In this document: piece after piece, positions 1-6,101 of the stretch
Numbering within the stretch: the first letter of the stretch is position 1
Layout of the letters: every line of letters starts with the position of its first letter
IMG/VR virus record: IMGVR_UViG_3300043570_000593
Span: 1 to 31,662 of that record
Reading direction: 5' to 3' (one strand)
Length of the DNA stretch: 31,662 nt
Origin: a virus
Translations under genes and position numbers: made by a program
Notes under the pieces: model-generated
The model's input: the letters and a program-made list of their open reading frames with translations, nothing else
What the model was told of the DNA's origin: nothing
Databases searched by the model: none

Positions 1-484
1 CTTTGCCCTTTGCTTGCATCTGACCAATAGCAAGAGTTAGTCGGTCAATACCTTCAGCACCAAGAGAAAGCCCTGAAGCGGCGTTACCAATAGCAGTAAG
101 CATTGGTAGGACTTGTGAGGCTTCGAATCCGAAAGCCATAAGTTTCTTTGCTCCTGCTTGAACTTGTGGAAGTTCAAAAGGAGTCTTAGCGGCAAAGTCT
201 TGTAACTCTTTTACAAACTGAGTCGCCTTTTCGGCAGAACCCATCATCTTTGTAAAAGCAATCATTGACTGTTGATAGTCCGAAGCGGCTTTAACGCCAG
301 CCATAGCAAGTCCACCAAGAGCAACACCAGCGGCGATTGCACTTCGTTTTAAATACTTCATACCTACTGAAGTTTTTCCAACAGAAGTATTTAATCCATT
401 AAGAGAATCTGAAGCCCTTTGAGCGGAAGAAACAAACTGACCTGTATCAAGAGAGACTTTACCTCTTACATTATAGTCAGCCAT
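1..484 (-). CDS. Tape measure protein, N-terminal part (runs off the window)
   Basis: The first 161 codons of a tail tape measure protein, which sets tail length and is packed inside the tail tube. The reading frame is open from the ATG at 484 to the window edge. The N-terminus begins MADYNVRGKVSLDTG and is followed by an alanine/glycine-rich segment (about residues 45-65). Next comes the stretch DFAAKTPFELPQVQ and KKLMAFGFEASQVLPMLTAIGNAA, typical of the conserved N-terminal tape measure domain. The start is supported by a near-perfect Shine-Dalgarno, GGAGGTGAT, just upstream; it overlaps the end of the frameshifted chaperone frame. Position directly after the tail assembly chaperone pair is the canonical siphovirus order. 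The C-terminal bulk is outside the window. Confidence 0.95.
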   Translation of the reverse strand, partial: MADYNVRGKVSLDTGQFVSSAQRASDSLNGLNTSVGKTSVGMKYLKRSAIAAGVALGGLAMAGVKAASDYQQSMIAFTKMMGSAEKATQFVKELQDFAAKTPFELPQVQAGAKKLMAFGFEASQVLPMLTAIGNAASGLSLGAEGIDRLTLAIGQMQAKGK

Positions 485-487
485 ACA

Positions 488-1008
488 TCACCTCCGATTT
501 GCTTTTTCTTGTTCCCAAACTCGAACTTGCTCTAACGCCTCCCACTCGGCCAATTCAATTGCAGAGATAGGATTATGGGAAGGACTGCCGTTAAGTAACT
601 CATCGACAGTCCTACCCAATCTCTGTGCTAGTTCAAAGACGAATCTTCGATAGCCGTTTCGGACGAATCTTTTCCCAAATCGTTTGAAGTTTCTGCTAAG
701 AAACCTGAAAGGCGCATACCGACAGTTGCGAGGCTGTCTAGTGCGTTAGCAGACTTCGAGAGTAACGCTGTTCGGTCCTCAGGAGTGAAAATCTTTTCTC
801 CTGTATCAGCATCGAACGCTGTTGAAATAACAATTTCAGGATAAACCATTTGTAGGTTCATACCTTTTTCGTCTTGGGCTAAATCCAAGATACGAGTGCG
901 CTCTGCGCCCGTCATACCTCGTACTTCAATCGAGATATTCCACTCTTTAACTTTTACAAGTTCTTTAGGAATATCATTGCTATTTAAAATCTGGTCTCTT
1001 AAGGACAC
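488..1008 (-). CDS. Tail assembly chaperone, frameshifted long form (gpGT-like)
   Basis: Predicted 173-aa product made when ribosomes slip back one base on G-GGA-AAA (670-676) while translating the short chaperone. The first 113 residues are shared; then 60 residues are read in the -1 frame, starting RFVRNGYRRFVFELAQRLG, continuing RTVDELLNGSPS and SAIELAEWEALEQ, and ending at the TGA at 488-490. The extension has no stop between the slip site and that TGA. The motif GRTVDELL...E(L/W)xEWxA is what T extensions of siphovirus chaperones look like. The stop codon sits inside the Shine-Dalgarno of the tape measure gene, so the two are probably coupled translationally. Confidence 0.88.
628..1008 (-). 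CDS. Tail assembly chaperone, short form (gpG-like)
   Basis: A 126-aa protein located between the tail tube genes and the tape measure, the invariant place of the tail assembly chaperone that coats the tape measure during tail assembly. It starts at a GTG (1008) preceded by AAAGAGAG, a modest ribosome site. It reads MSLRDQILNSNDIPKELV, then VRGMTGAERTRILDL, and ends in an acidic tail ETAIEDSSLN. The small size, the acidic C-terminus and the -1 frame extension that overlaps its end (see the frameshift product) are diagnostic. No enzymatic function is expected. Its start codon lies inside one copy of an intergenic repeat (993-1013). Confidence 0.88.
   Translation of the reverse strand: MSLRDQILNSNDIPKELVKVKEWNISIEVRGMTGAERTRILDLAQDEKGMNLQMVYPEIVISTAFDADTGEKIFTPEDRTALLSKSANALDSLATVGMRLSGFLAETSNDLGKDSSETAIEDSSLN
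670..676 (-). promoter_or_regulatory. -1 ribosomal frameshift slippery heptamer GGGAAAA
   Basis: On the minus strand the heptamer reads G GGA AAA in phase with the short chaperone frame (TTG GGA AAA GAT), so it has the X XXY YYZ form. It is one base different from the GGGAAAG site of phage lambda G/T. The -1 frame downstream is open for 60 codons and encodes the expected T-type domain. I did not identify a convincing downstream stimulatory hairpin by eye. Confidence 0.87.
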
Positions 1009-1013
1009 GATTA
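993..1013. repeat. Intergenic repeat copy 4 (degenerate), overlapping the chaperone start
   Basis: The plus strand reads GGTCTCTTAAGGACACGATT, closely matching the copy at 2571-2591 with a one-base insertion and two substitutions. It overlaps the GTG start of the tail chaperone, so part of the match may reflect coding sequence. It is weaker than the other copies. Confidence 0.4.
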
Positions 1014-1027
1014 CTCTCTTTCGATTA

Positions 1028-1047
1028 GGGTCTCTAGGACTCGGTTA
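1028..1047. repeat. Intergenic repeat copy 3
   Basis: The plus strand reads GGGTCTCTAGGACTCGGTTA. The same sequence with one extra A occurs at 2571-2591, and a shorter version (GGTCACTAGGACTCG) lies at 2546-2560. All are in the same orientation, in the two gaps that bracket the tail tube gene block. The motif is asymmetric. An operator-like protein site and a recombination remnant are both possible. Confidence 0.65.
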
Positions 1048-1069
1048 TTGGGGTTATTAAGTTTTTTTA

Positions 1070-1486
1070 TTAAGCGTAAGTGCCGCGTGTGATTGCGCCA
1101 GTTACTTGGAACTCTGCTGAGAAAGCAACAATGTCGCCTACTCCACCACTAACTTCGTATGAAGTTAGAAATGCTGTTCCTGTGTACTTAACTTGACCTG
1201 CTGTTGTTCCTTCAGGTCCATATACAAATGCGCTCGCTGTTTCATGTCCGACAAGTCCTGAAAGGTAGCCATCGAATGTTGCATCAAATGAACCTTCTAT
1301 TGAAATTGTTGAATCTGAGAAACCAACTACATAAGACTTTGATGAGGAGCCGAAAGAAGTGGTTTCCAAAGTTTCGATAGAGCGTGGCATTGTTACTGAG
1401 TTCAGCGCGCTGCTGATATCACGAACAACTGCGCCGCTATCGGCAATCGTGAACTGCGAGTTTTTACCGTGGCGAAATGTTGGCAT
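1070..1486 (-). CDS. Tail tube protein paralogue (short, 138 aa)
   Basis: The start is taken at the ATG at 1486, reading MPTFRHGKNS, because it is preceded by CAAGGAGATAAA and matches the N-terminus of the neighbouring 246-aa protein (MPTFRHGKNT); a longer upstream frame is available but has no support. The protein shares with that neighbour the features MPTFRHGKN, ETTSFGSSSKSYVVG and an EVSGGVGDIVAFSAEFQ-like C-terminal strand, so the two are paralogues. It lacks the extra C-terminal domain of the longer one. Position just before the chaperone pair suggests a tail tube or tube-associated protein. One base separates it from the upstream stop. Confidence 0.82.
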   Translation of the reverse strand: MPTFRHGKNSQFTIADSGAVVRDISSALNSVTMPRSIETLETTSFGSSSKSYVVGFSDSTISIEGSFDATFDGYLSGLVGHETASAFVYGPEGTTAGQVKYTGTAFLTSYEVSGGVGDIVAFSAEFQVTGAITRGTYA

Positions 1487-1487
1487 T

Positions 1488-2228
1488 TTATCTCCTTGCG
1501 AATCCAACGGTGATGGTTGCTGAGCCTGATGACCCAGCAAATGCAGATACAATCGTACGAAGGTATCTGTTTACTGTCGTTCCAGCGGCTACTTCAATTC
1601 TTTCTGAAGTAGTTGTTGCTGAAGTTGTTGCTGTAAATACAATTAAGTCAGCCCATGTTGAGTTATTTGCTGAGTGTTGTATTTTTATTGTTGCCGCACC
1701 ATTACGAGTATTAGCCGTAACATGCAGATGCCCAACTCCTCCATTTGCAGAAGATGCTGAGTTATCAACGCTAGTGTTATTTACGGTTGCAGTAACAGAC
1801 TGTTGAGCGGCTAGTAATACGCCTCCATCTAATCCACCAACTGTTCCGCTTGCTTGTGCTTCAGCAGAAATAGTTACCATATCGGCAACTGCTGAACTTA
1901 TTTCGTAAGAAGTTTCATCGGTATTAATTAATTTTGCTCGGCGACCTATTGCCGCGCCTTCGCTACCGACTGTAATAATCTTTTTAGTTGCAGACGCAAC
2001 AGAAGTTGCTAAGACTTCATCTACGCCTGAAACATCTCCAGCCCATAGTCCTTCAAGACTAACTGTGCCGTCTTTCATTCCAACAGCATAAGTTTTATTT
2101 GCTGAACCGAAAGTTGTAGTTTCAACCGCCTCAGCCATAGCGCTTGTGGATACGGAGTTGAAGTAAGTGCTTAAATCAAAGTTATCAAATAGTACGACTG
2201 TATTTTTACCATGGCGAAATGTAGGCAT
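1488..2228 (-). CDS. Major tail tube protein (246 aa, with C-terminal beta domain)
   Basis: Begins MPTFRHGKNTVVLFDNFDLS, with the conserved ETTTFGSANKTYAVGMKDGTV segment around residues 36-57 and SYEISSAVADMVTISAEAQ around 106-125. This resembles the tail tube subunits of many actinobacteriophages, which polymerise into the tail tube. From about residue 130 the protein continues with a Ser/Thr/Ala-rich beta-rich domain (HLHVTANTRNGAATIKIQ ... TVNRYLRTIVSAF), possibly a surface-exposed Ig-like decoration. The start overlaps the upstream stop as TAATG. Downstream lies a shorter paralogue lacking the extra domain; which of the two makes most of the tube cannot be decided from sequence. Confidence 0.85.
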   Translation of the reverse strand: MPTFRHGKNTVVLFDNFDLSTYFNSVSTSAMAEAVETTTFGSANKTYAVGMKDGTVSLEGLWAGDVSGVDEVLATSVASATKKIITVGSEGAAIGRRAKLINTDETSYEISSAVADMVTISAEAQASGTVGGLDGGVLLAAQQSVTATVNNTSVDNSASSANGGVGHLHVTANTRNGAATIKIQHSANNSTWADLIVFTATTSATTTSERIEVAAGTTVNRYLRTIVSAFAGSSGSATITVGFARR

Positions 2229-2506
2229 TATTTATCCTCGCTTATAATTGTTTCGGCTTCGGGAGTTGAGGAAACAATTGCTTCGGCTTCTTCAACACTA
2301 ATGCCGTCAGATAAGTCAATAACAGTTACAGGTTTTTCTTCGACTACTGCTTCGACTTTCTTTGGTGACTTACTAGCATCTTCAATCAAACCATCTTCAA
2401 GAAGCCATTTAATTGCATCGCCGGGCAAGTCAGAAACAATCTCGCCTGCTTCAACACGCTTGTTAGGCGGATAATCAATTCCAACCATTGCTCGATACTG
2501 GGCCAT
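2228..2506 (-). CDS. Conserved phage structural-region protein (92 aa)
   Basis: The start is chosen at the ATG at 2506 because of the strong ribosome site AAAGGAGG seven bases upstream; the frame could extend 15 codons further without support. The protein reads MAQYRAMVGIDYPPNKRVEAG, then EIVSDLPGDAIKWLLEDGLIE, followed by a Lys/Glu/Val-rich tail ending SEDK. I recognise the first 40 residues as a small protein common in structural modules of actinobacteriophages, but I know no function for it. TAATG coupling to the tail tube gene suggests co-translation with it. Confidence 0.8.
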   Translation of the reverse strand: MAQYRAMVGIDYPPNKRVEAGEIVSDLPGDAIKWLLEDGLIEDASKSPKKVEAVVEEKPVTVIDLSDGISVEEAEAIVSSTPEAETIISEDK

Positions 2507-2545
2507 ACTGCCTCCTTTGGACAGATAAGAACCCCAATACCACTT

Positions 2546-2560
2546 GGTCACTAGGACTCG
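2546..2560. repeat. Intergenic repeat copy 2 (partial)
   Basis: The plus strand reads GGTCACTAGGACTCG, matching the core of the copies at 1028-1047 and 2571-2591 with one substitution. It lies 10 bases from the fuller copy at 2571, in the same orientation, in the gap between the DUF6378-like gene and the small structural gene. Confidence 0.55.
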
Positions 2561-2570
2561 ACAACGGCTG

Positions 2571-2591
2571 GGGTCTCTAAGGACTCGGTTA
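2571..2591. repeat. Intergenic repeat copy 1
   Basis: The plus strand reads GGGTCTCTAAGGACTCGGTT followed by A. It is identical to 1028-1047 except for one inserted A. It lies just downstream of the stop of the DUF6378-like gene. The pair flanks a block of about 1.5 kb containing both tail tube genes. Confidence 0.65.
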
Positions 2592-2602
2592 ATTAAAGAG
2601 TA

Positions 2603-2902
2603 TCACTCAGTTTGCTTTTTCTTTAACTGACGCTCGGCTCTTTCTTGTTGAACCATAGTTAAAGTTAAGAAGTAACCGATACCGTCAATGGCATTATCTA
2701 TTTTCTGTCCGTGGACTTCTCTAGCAATCTTTACTCCAACCATGCAAAGAGCCACCTGTTCGGCTGATACAGGAAATCCTAAAATTGCTTCCCATATCTT
2801 TCCTGCTCTTGTGAAGTCATCTAAAGGATGACCGTAATCGTTTTGTCTATCGCCGCTTACTAATCGAACGGCATAGTCGGCAATATCTTGTGGTGTGTTC
2901 AT
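2603..2902 (-). CDS. DUF6378-like protein (99 aa)
   Basis: The start is taken at the ATG at 2902 (MNTPQDIADYAVRLVSGDR), which overlaps the metallophosphoesterase stop as ATGA; the upstream extension of the frame is a shadow of that gene. The core reads DRQNDYGHPLDDFTRAGKIW, followed by VALCMVGVKIAREVHGQKID and NAIDGIGYFLTL. This pattern of helices with D-x-Y-G-H-P, K-I-A-R and D-N-x-x-D-x-x-G-Y matches the phage family I know as DUF6378. The arrangement resembles all-alpha nucleotide pyrophosphatases, but that link is my inference. Biochemical role unknown. Confidence 0.78.
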   Translation of the reverse strand: MNTPQDIADYAVRLVSGDRQNDYGHPLDDFTRAGKIWEAILGFPVSAEQVALCMVGVKIAREVHGQKIDNAIDGIGYFLTLTMVQQERAERQLKKKQTE

Positions 2903-4098
2903 AGGATTTGTAGGTCCGCTACTTTCTTCTCGGGATAAGTTGCGAAGGTCAGGACTCCTGGTTCGCTGTGTTCGCCTGTTGTTAGTCTGAACCATTCCGA
3001 ACCTCCGTCTAGTGCTGGCGCTTGAAGCCAATGAACGCTTCCCCAATCGGCTTGTCTTAAATGATGATAATGACCAGTTACTAAAATGTCGCACTCGCCT
3101 ATTGGTTGGCGGCCTAAAGACATTTTACTTAACCAAGTTTTTAATTTTAATTCAGCAGTAGAACCTGAACGAGCAGTATGGCCGTGAGTAAGACCAAGAA
3201 TCCAACCAGCCGTTTCAACTGTAAGAGATAAATGGTCAGGCGCCATAATGACCTCAATATGACCGTACGCTTCTTGATTGAAGGCGAGGACATCTTTAAC
3301 TTGGTCAATAACCGCAAGGTCGTCATTGTCTGCAAGTGTGGTGAATGCTTTTCCATTTGAACTTCTATTCTCTCCGTGATTTCCACCCACGGCTATTAAT
3401 CGAACTTTATCAAAGTGTGGGGACCAAACACGGATTGCTTCAAGGAGTAATGTTCGAACGGCATTAACTTGTCCTCGTCTATCTAAGTCCACTCCAAAGG
3501 TTTGCATTTCATAATGCCCCAAACAGCCTTCTACGCTATCTCCAGTCCATATTATTTGGAGTGTGCCTAAAGGTCGCTTTAGTCTTTTTAACTCGGCTAC
3601 GCGGCTCAGAACGGCTTCTATGGCACTTAAAACTCGTTGTGCTGTGGCTTCTGTTCCACCGCCTTCAGGCTTGCCTAATTGCCAATCTGCAAGAACGACA
3701 TTGAAGACTCCTTCTCCATAAATAATTTCTACCTTCTTGCGTTTATGGTTTTTAATTTCTTCTTTTAACTTATCTAAGTTGTAGTCCGTTTTAGAGTCTT
3801 GTATCCGAACTACTTTGCCTTTCCATTGACGATTAAGTGCGCCAAGTGGGTCGCCCCAAACATTGAATAAAACTGGTTCAACTACTGCAAAGTAGTCTGG
3901 GTCCAATCCCCACATTCGAAGAACGCCTGTCCAATCAGGAGCAATCTCGCCTTCCATTGGCAAAGTAGTTACTTCACCTTCATCCCCTTTCCATTCAATT
4001 CCGGGGACCCATTGAGCCTTGCGGTCTCTTTTAGGTGGTTCGTGTTCTTCTTTCTCTGCTTGACCAACGAGTGCTTTAACTCGTTCTTCAAAACTCAC
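2899..4098 (-). CDS. Calcineurin-like metallophosphoesterase (399 aa)
   Basis: A phosphoesterase of the calcineurin/Mre11 superfamily. The metal-binding motifs are in order: ADWQLGK with D138 (motif I, where the usual D-x-H is D-x-Q), WTGDSVEG with D187, GGNHGE with N240/H241, LTHGHT with H305/H307 and VTGHYHH with H343/H345. The 130 residues before motif I are not obviously a known domain. The start is a GTG overlapping the upstream stop as GTGA. Its stop overlaps the DUF6378-like start as ATGA, so the three genes are translationally coupled. Substrate (DNA end, nucleotide or protein phosphate) cannot be told from sequence. Such genes occur within structural modules of actinobacteriophages. 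Confidence 0.9.
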   Translation of the reverse strand: MSFEERVKALVGQAEKEEHEPPKRDRKAQWVPGIEWKGDEGEVTTLPMEGEIAPDWTGVLRMWGLDPDYFAVVEPVLFNVWGDPLGALNRQWKGKVVRIQDSKTDYNLDKLKEEIKNHKRKKVEIIYGEGVFNVVLADWQLGKPEGGGTEATAQRVLSAIEAVLSRVAELKRLKRPLGTLQIIWTGDSVEGCLGHYEMQTFGVDLDRRGQVNAVRTLLLEAIRVWSPHFDKVRLIAVGGNHGENRSSNGKAFTTLADNDDLAVIDQVKDVLAFNQEAYGHIEVIMAPDHLSLTVETAGWILGLTHGHTARSGSTAELKLKTWLSKMSLGRQPIGECDILVTGHYHHLRQADWGSVHWLQAPALDGGSEWFRLTTGEHSEPGVLTFATYPEKKVADLQIL

Positions 4099-4439
4099 TT
4101 AGCGCACCTGCAACCACCAGCACGATGGCGGCGCATTGTTGCTTCACTCATTTTGTAGCCTTCAGATTCACATAGCCGAACTAAATCGACATGGCGGATT
4201 CTTTTATCTGCGAGCGCCTTTTTTAAAAGTTCTGATTCTTCTTTAGGGATAGAACAAAGCATTTGTCCTACAAAACATTCTTGCCCTATAAACAATCTTG
4301 GGTTATTTACGAGCGCAGATAAACCTTCTTTAAAGGTGTTGGTTGACTGCTTTGCAACGCGAGCATTTGAGCGAGTATGGGACGGTGAGATATTCTGCGA
4401 GGATTCGTCCACATCGCCAACACTTGGGGAATTCGTCAC
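4095..4439 (-). CDS. Small HTH-like DNA-binding protein (up to 114 aa)
   Basis: The conserved-looking part is the C-terminal 70 residues: NNPRLFIGQECFVGQMLCSI, then KKALADKRIRHVDLVRLCES, ending SEATMRRHRAGGCRCAK. The helix-turn-helix-like spacing and the RHRxGxCRC end resemble small putative DNA-binding proteins of actinobacteriophages. The 5' end is uncertain. GTG codons at 4439 and 4412 both lie inside an overlapping Com-like zinc-ribbon ORF (4330-4482) read in another frame, and the first 35 residues look like a shadow of it. A ribosome-site-like AAAGAAGG occurs at the end of that ORF, but no canonical start follows closely in frame. The end overlaps the metallophosphoesterase start as GTGA. 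Confidence 0.65.
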   Translation of the reverse strand: MTNSPSVGDVDESSQNISPSHTRSNARVAKQSTNTFKEGLSALVNNPRLFIGQECFVGQMLCSIPKEESELLKKALADKRIRHVDLVRLCESEGYKMSEATMRRHRAGGCRCAK

Positions 4440-4482
4440 GATTAGAGCCCCTTCCGTATGGGTCTTTGACTTGCTCGCTCAT
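4330..4482 (-). CDS. Com-like zinc-ribbon microprotein (50 aa)
   Basis: The ORF starts with ATG three bases after the stop of the tail terminator gene and ends at TAA (4330-4332). It reads MSEQVKDPYGRGSNRDEF, then PKCWRCGRILAEYLTVPYS, then LKCSRCKAVNQHL. The pattern C21-x2-C24 ... C40-x2-C43, with RCGRILA and CSRCKAVN, is that of Com-type zinc ribbons (in phage Mu, Com activates mom translation). It overlaps the start of the HTH-like gene in another frame. The perfect fit between neighbouring genes and the four ordered cysteines argue that it is real. An RNA-binding role is inferred from the family only. Confidence 0.7.
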   Translation of the reverse strand: MSEQVKDPYGRGSNRDEFPKCWRCGRILAEYLTVPYSLKCSRCKAVNQHL

Positions 4483-4484
4483 CG

Positions 4485-4904
4485 TTATCTTTCTACATAC
4501 GCTTGAAAATTAACTGCGATGCGAGGTCGGTCTTTGTCGTCCAATCCTAGGGGAATAAAGGCTCCTAAGGAAGCGACACGCAAGACTTTCGTTGAGGAAA
4601 TCGTTACATCCGTTAAGTCTGCTAACAGGTCTCTAATTGTCTTTGCTTTATCTCTTGCGGTTGGGTAATCATCTCGAGAACCTCTTACTAATACTTGAAT
4701 GCGAGGCATATCTACATCGTAAGGATTACCACCAAAAGATTCTCTTGGAGCCATTCCTTCGTATTCGTAAATAGTTACACAAGCGTCTGGAGTATCTGGC
4801 ATCTTACCTAAAAAAATACTTACCCCAAGAGTTCCTTGAGAAGCGTGAGCGCCAAAAGCACCAGCAGTATTTTGTAAGTAATCGCCCAAGGCTTCAATTA
4901 TCAC
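4485..4904 (-). CDS. Tail terminator / minor capsid-type protein (139 aa)
   Basis: The sequence begins MIIEALGDYLQNTAG and continues VSIFLGKMPDTPDACVTIYE, MPRIQVLVRGSRDDYPTARD, and ends RPRIAVNFQAYVER. This order (an N-terminal helix, a P-D-x-P-D-x-x-V-x-I strand, a central P-R-I-Q-V-x-V-R-G strand, and a final V-N-F strand) is that of phage tail terminator proteins annotated as minor capsid protein (PF12691-like). They cap the tail tube and join it to the head. It starts at a GTG overlapping the upstream stop as GTGA, in the expected place between head-tail connectors and tail tube genes. Confidence 0.83.
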   Translation of the reverse strand: MIIEALGDYLQNTAGAFGAHASQGTLGVSIFLGKMPDTPDACVTIYEYEGMAPRESFGGNPYDVDMPRIQVLVRGSRDDYPTARDKAKTIRDLLADLTDVTISSTKVLRVASLGAFIPLGLDDKDRPRIAVNFQAYVER

Positions 4905-5299
4905 CGCAACAGTCCTTTCGTTTCTCTTTCTATTTTATCAGCAATACGACCAGCAATACCATTCACTTGACGAGTAAGTGGGTCCTCTAAGTATTTTGCT
5001 TTACCGTGAGGGTGATTTGCTGAAAGGTTTTCGTGAACATAAATAGAGTATTCCGTAGCCGAGCCACCATAGGTGAGTTCGACATACACTTCGTTGCCTC
5101 TTTCAAATACTCCTGTTTCAGGACGAATCCGACCTGAGGCTTTTAAAGCACCTGTATCGACAGGCACTTCATCTTGAGAGGCGGCAAACGCCTCTTGCGC
5201 TTCGTTCCTTAAAGCACGAGCCGCAACTTTTACTCCTGCTGGTCCTGAAGCGGCTAACGCTTTTTGGATTCTTTCTAGGTCAGGAAAATAAATCTCCAT
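4901..5299 (-). CDS. HK97 gp10-like neck / tail completion protein (132 aa)
   Basis: Begins MEIYFPDLERIQKALAASG and contains ARALRNEAQEAFAASQDEVP followed by VDTGALKASGRI, then YGGSATEYSIYVHENL. The P-V-D-T-G-x-L-x-x-S motif followed by a Y-x-x-x-V-H-E segment is characteristic of HK97 gp10-like proteins that sit between the connector and the tail. The ATG overlaps the upstream stop as TAATG and its end overlaps the tail terminator start as GTGA. The length is normal for the family. Confidence 0.85.
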   Translation of the reverse strand: MEIYFPDLERIQKALAASGPAGVKVAARALRNEAQEAFAASQDEVPVDTGALKASGRIRPETGVFERGNEVYVELTYGGSATEYSIYVHENLSANHPHGKAKYLEDPLTRQVNGIAGRIADKIERETKGLLR

Positions 5300-5655
5300 T
5301 ACATACCATAATAAACAACTGTGTGATGAGTTGTGGCAGAGGTATCGTTCTTTGAATCTATTTTTACTATGACTGGACTTGCACCACTCGGCAAAGTTAT
5401 TTTATGTCCAAGGGTAAGAGTTGAGTAATCACCAGCAAGAATTGCTCTGCCAGCAGAAACAATATCTTGACCCTCGGCATTTTTTATCAAAACAACATCA
5501 TCTATTAACCGAGCACGAACACTTATATTTGTCGCACTAAAAGTTTTCTTTCCGTACTTATCATTAGAAGCAGTTGCATTGAAGACGACTGTATCGGGCA
5601 TCATTTCTAAAAAGTTAGCAGAATCAAAACCTGTTGTGCCTGACCATGTTGGCAT
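5299..5655 (-). CDS. Head-tail connector stopper-like protein (118 aa)
   Basis: The sequence runs MPTWSGTTGFDSANFLEMMP, DTVVFNATASNDKYGKKTFS, VRARLIDDVVLIKNAEGQDI and SAGRAILAGD. A short beta-barrel protein of about 110 residues in this position, with a central V-R-A-R-x-x strand and a variable loop, fits the SPP1 gp16 / head-closure family. The call rests mainly on gene order: adaptor, stopper, gp10-like, terminator. TAATG overlaps occur on both sides, so it is co-translated with its neighbours. Confidence 0.72.
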   Translation of the reverse strand: MPTWSGTTGFDSANFLEMMPDTVVFNATASNDKYGKKTFSATNISVRARLIDDVVLIKNAEGQDIVSAGRAILAGDYSTLTLGHKITLPSGASPVIVKIDSKNDTSATTHHTVVYYGM

Positions 5656-6092
5656 TACTGAAGACTCGTTTCAGCGGTAGTAGAACGAGGGTTATCCATT
5701 TGTCCTAAGAAGGCATCTGTGTTGTAAGTCGTAACCTCTCTATCGGCAGTTGATTTAAGAGCATCTGCATTAGCAACCCAAGAAACTGTGTAACGACGAT
5801 GGCGGTTAGCACGAATTGTTTTAGCGAGTTCTTTAAAGTTCTGAGATTGAGATGAAAAGGTTTCATTTAGAGATAAGTCGCCAACAGACTTTGAGTAATC
5901 TGCCTTACCTGTGAACTTAGCGGCTAACACATCTGCCGCATTAGCGGCTGCATCATAAACATCAGGCCACTCAGTTAGAAGCCAAGCGATTTCCTCATCG
6001 CTCATTAATTGACGAGTTGTATCCACATCCTGAATAAGGAAGCGAACTTTATCGCGGTCAGCGGTGGCAGGTCCTACATAAGTCCAAGTCAT
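5655..6092 (-). CDS. Head-tail connector adaptor protein (145 aa)
   Basis: The sequence starts MTWTYVGPATADRDKVRF, then LIQDVDTTRQLMSDEEIAWL, then a helix-rich NAADVLAAKFTGKADYSKSV. This D-R-D-x-V-R-F-L-I-x-D-x-D ... L-S-D-E-E-I pattern is typical of gp15-like adaptors that dock on the portal ring and start the neck. It is the first gene of the connector set in transcription order, just after the duplicated A/B cassette. The ribosome site is weak (ATAAGAGT). The upstream cassette ends 9 bases before its start. Confidence 0.85.
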   Translation of the reverse strand: MTWTYVGPATADRDKVRFLIQDVDTTRQLMSDEEIAWLLTEWPDVYDAAANAADVLAAKFTGKADYSKSVGDLSLNETFSSQSQNFKELAKTIRANRHRRYTVSWVANADALKSTADREVTTYNTDAFLGQMDNPRSTTAETSLQ

Positions 6093-6101
6093 ACTCTTAT
6101 G

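Noticed and set aside
1477-1806. Plus-strand open frame of 109 codons
   Set aside because: It lies inside the tail tube gene on the opposite strand and has no ribosome site or recognisable protein features. The same holds for the other plus-strand frames, for example 2211-2474, 15629-15940, 15968-16306 and 26569-26925. No plus-strand gene is supported in the window.
2903-3094. N-terminal extension of the DUF6378-like gene
   Set aside because: The extra 64 residues are a basic low-complexity shadow of the metallophosphoesterase gene. The ATGA junction at 2902 gives a natural start.
3147-3386. Minus-strand 79-codon frame inside the metallophosphoesterase
   Set aside because: Out-of-frame shadow of a gene with intact catalytic motifs, with no ribosome site.
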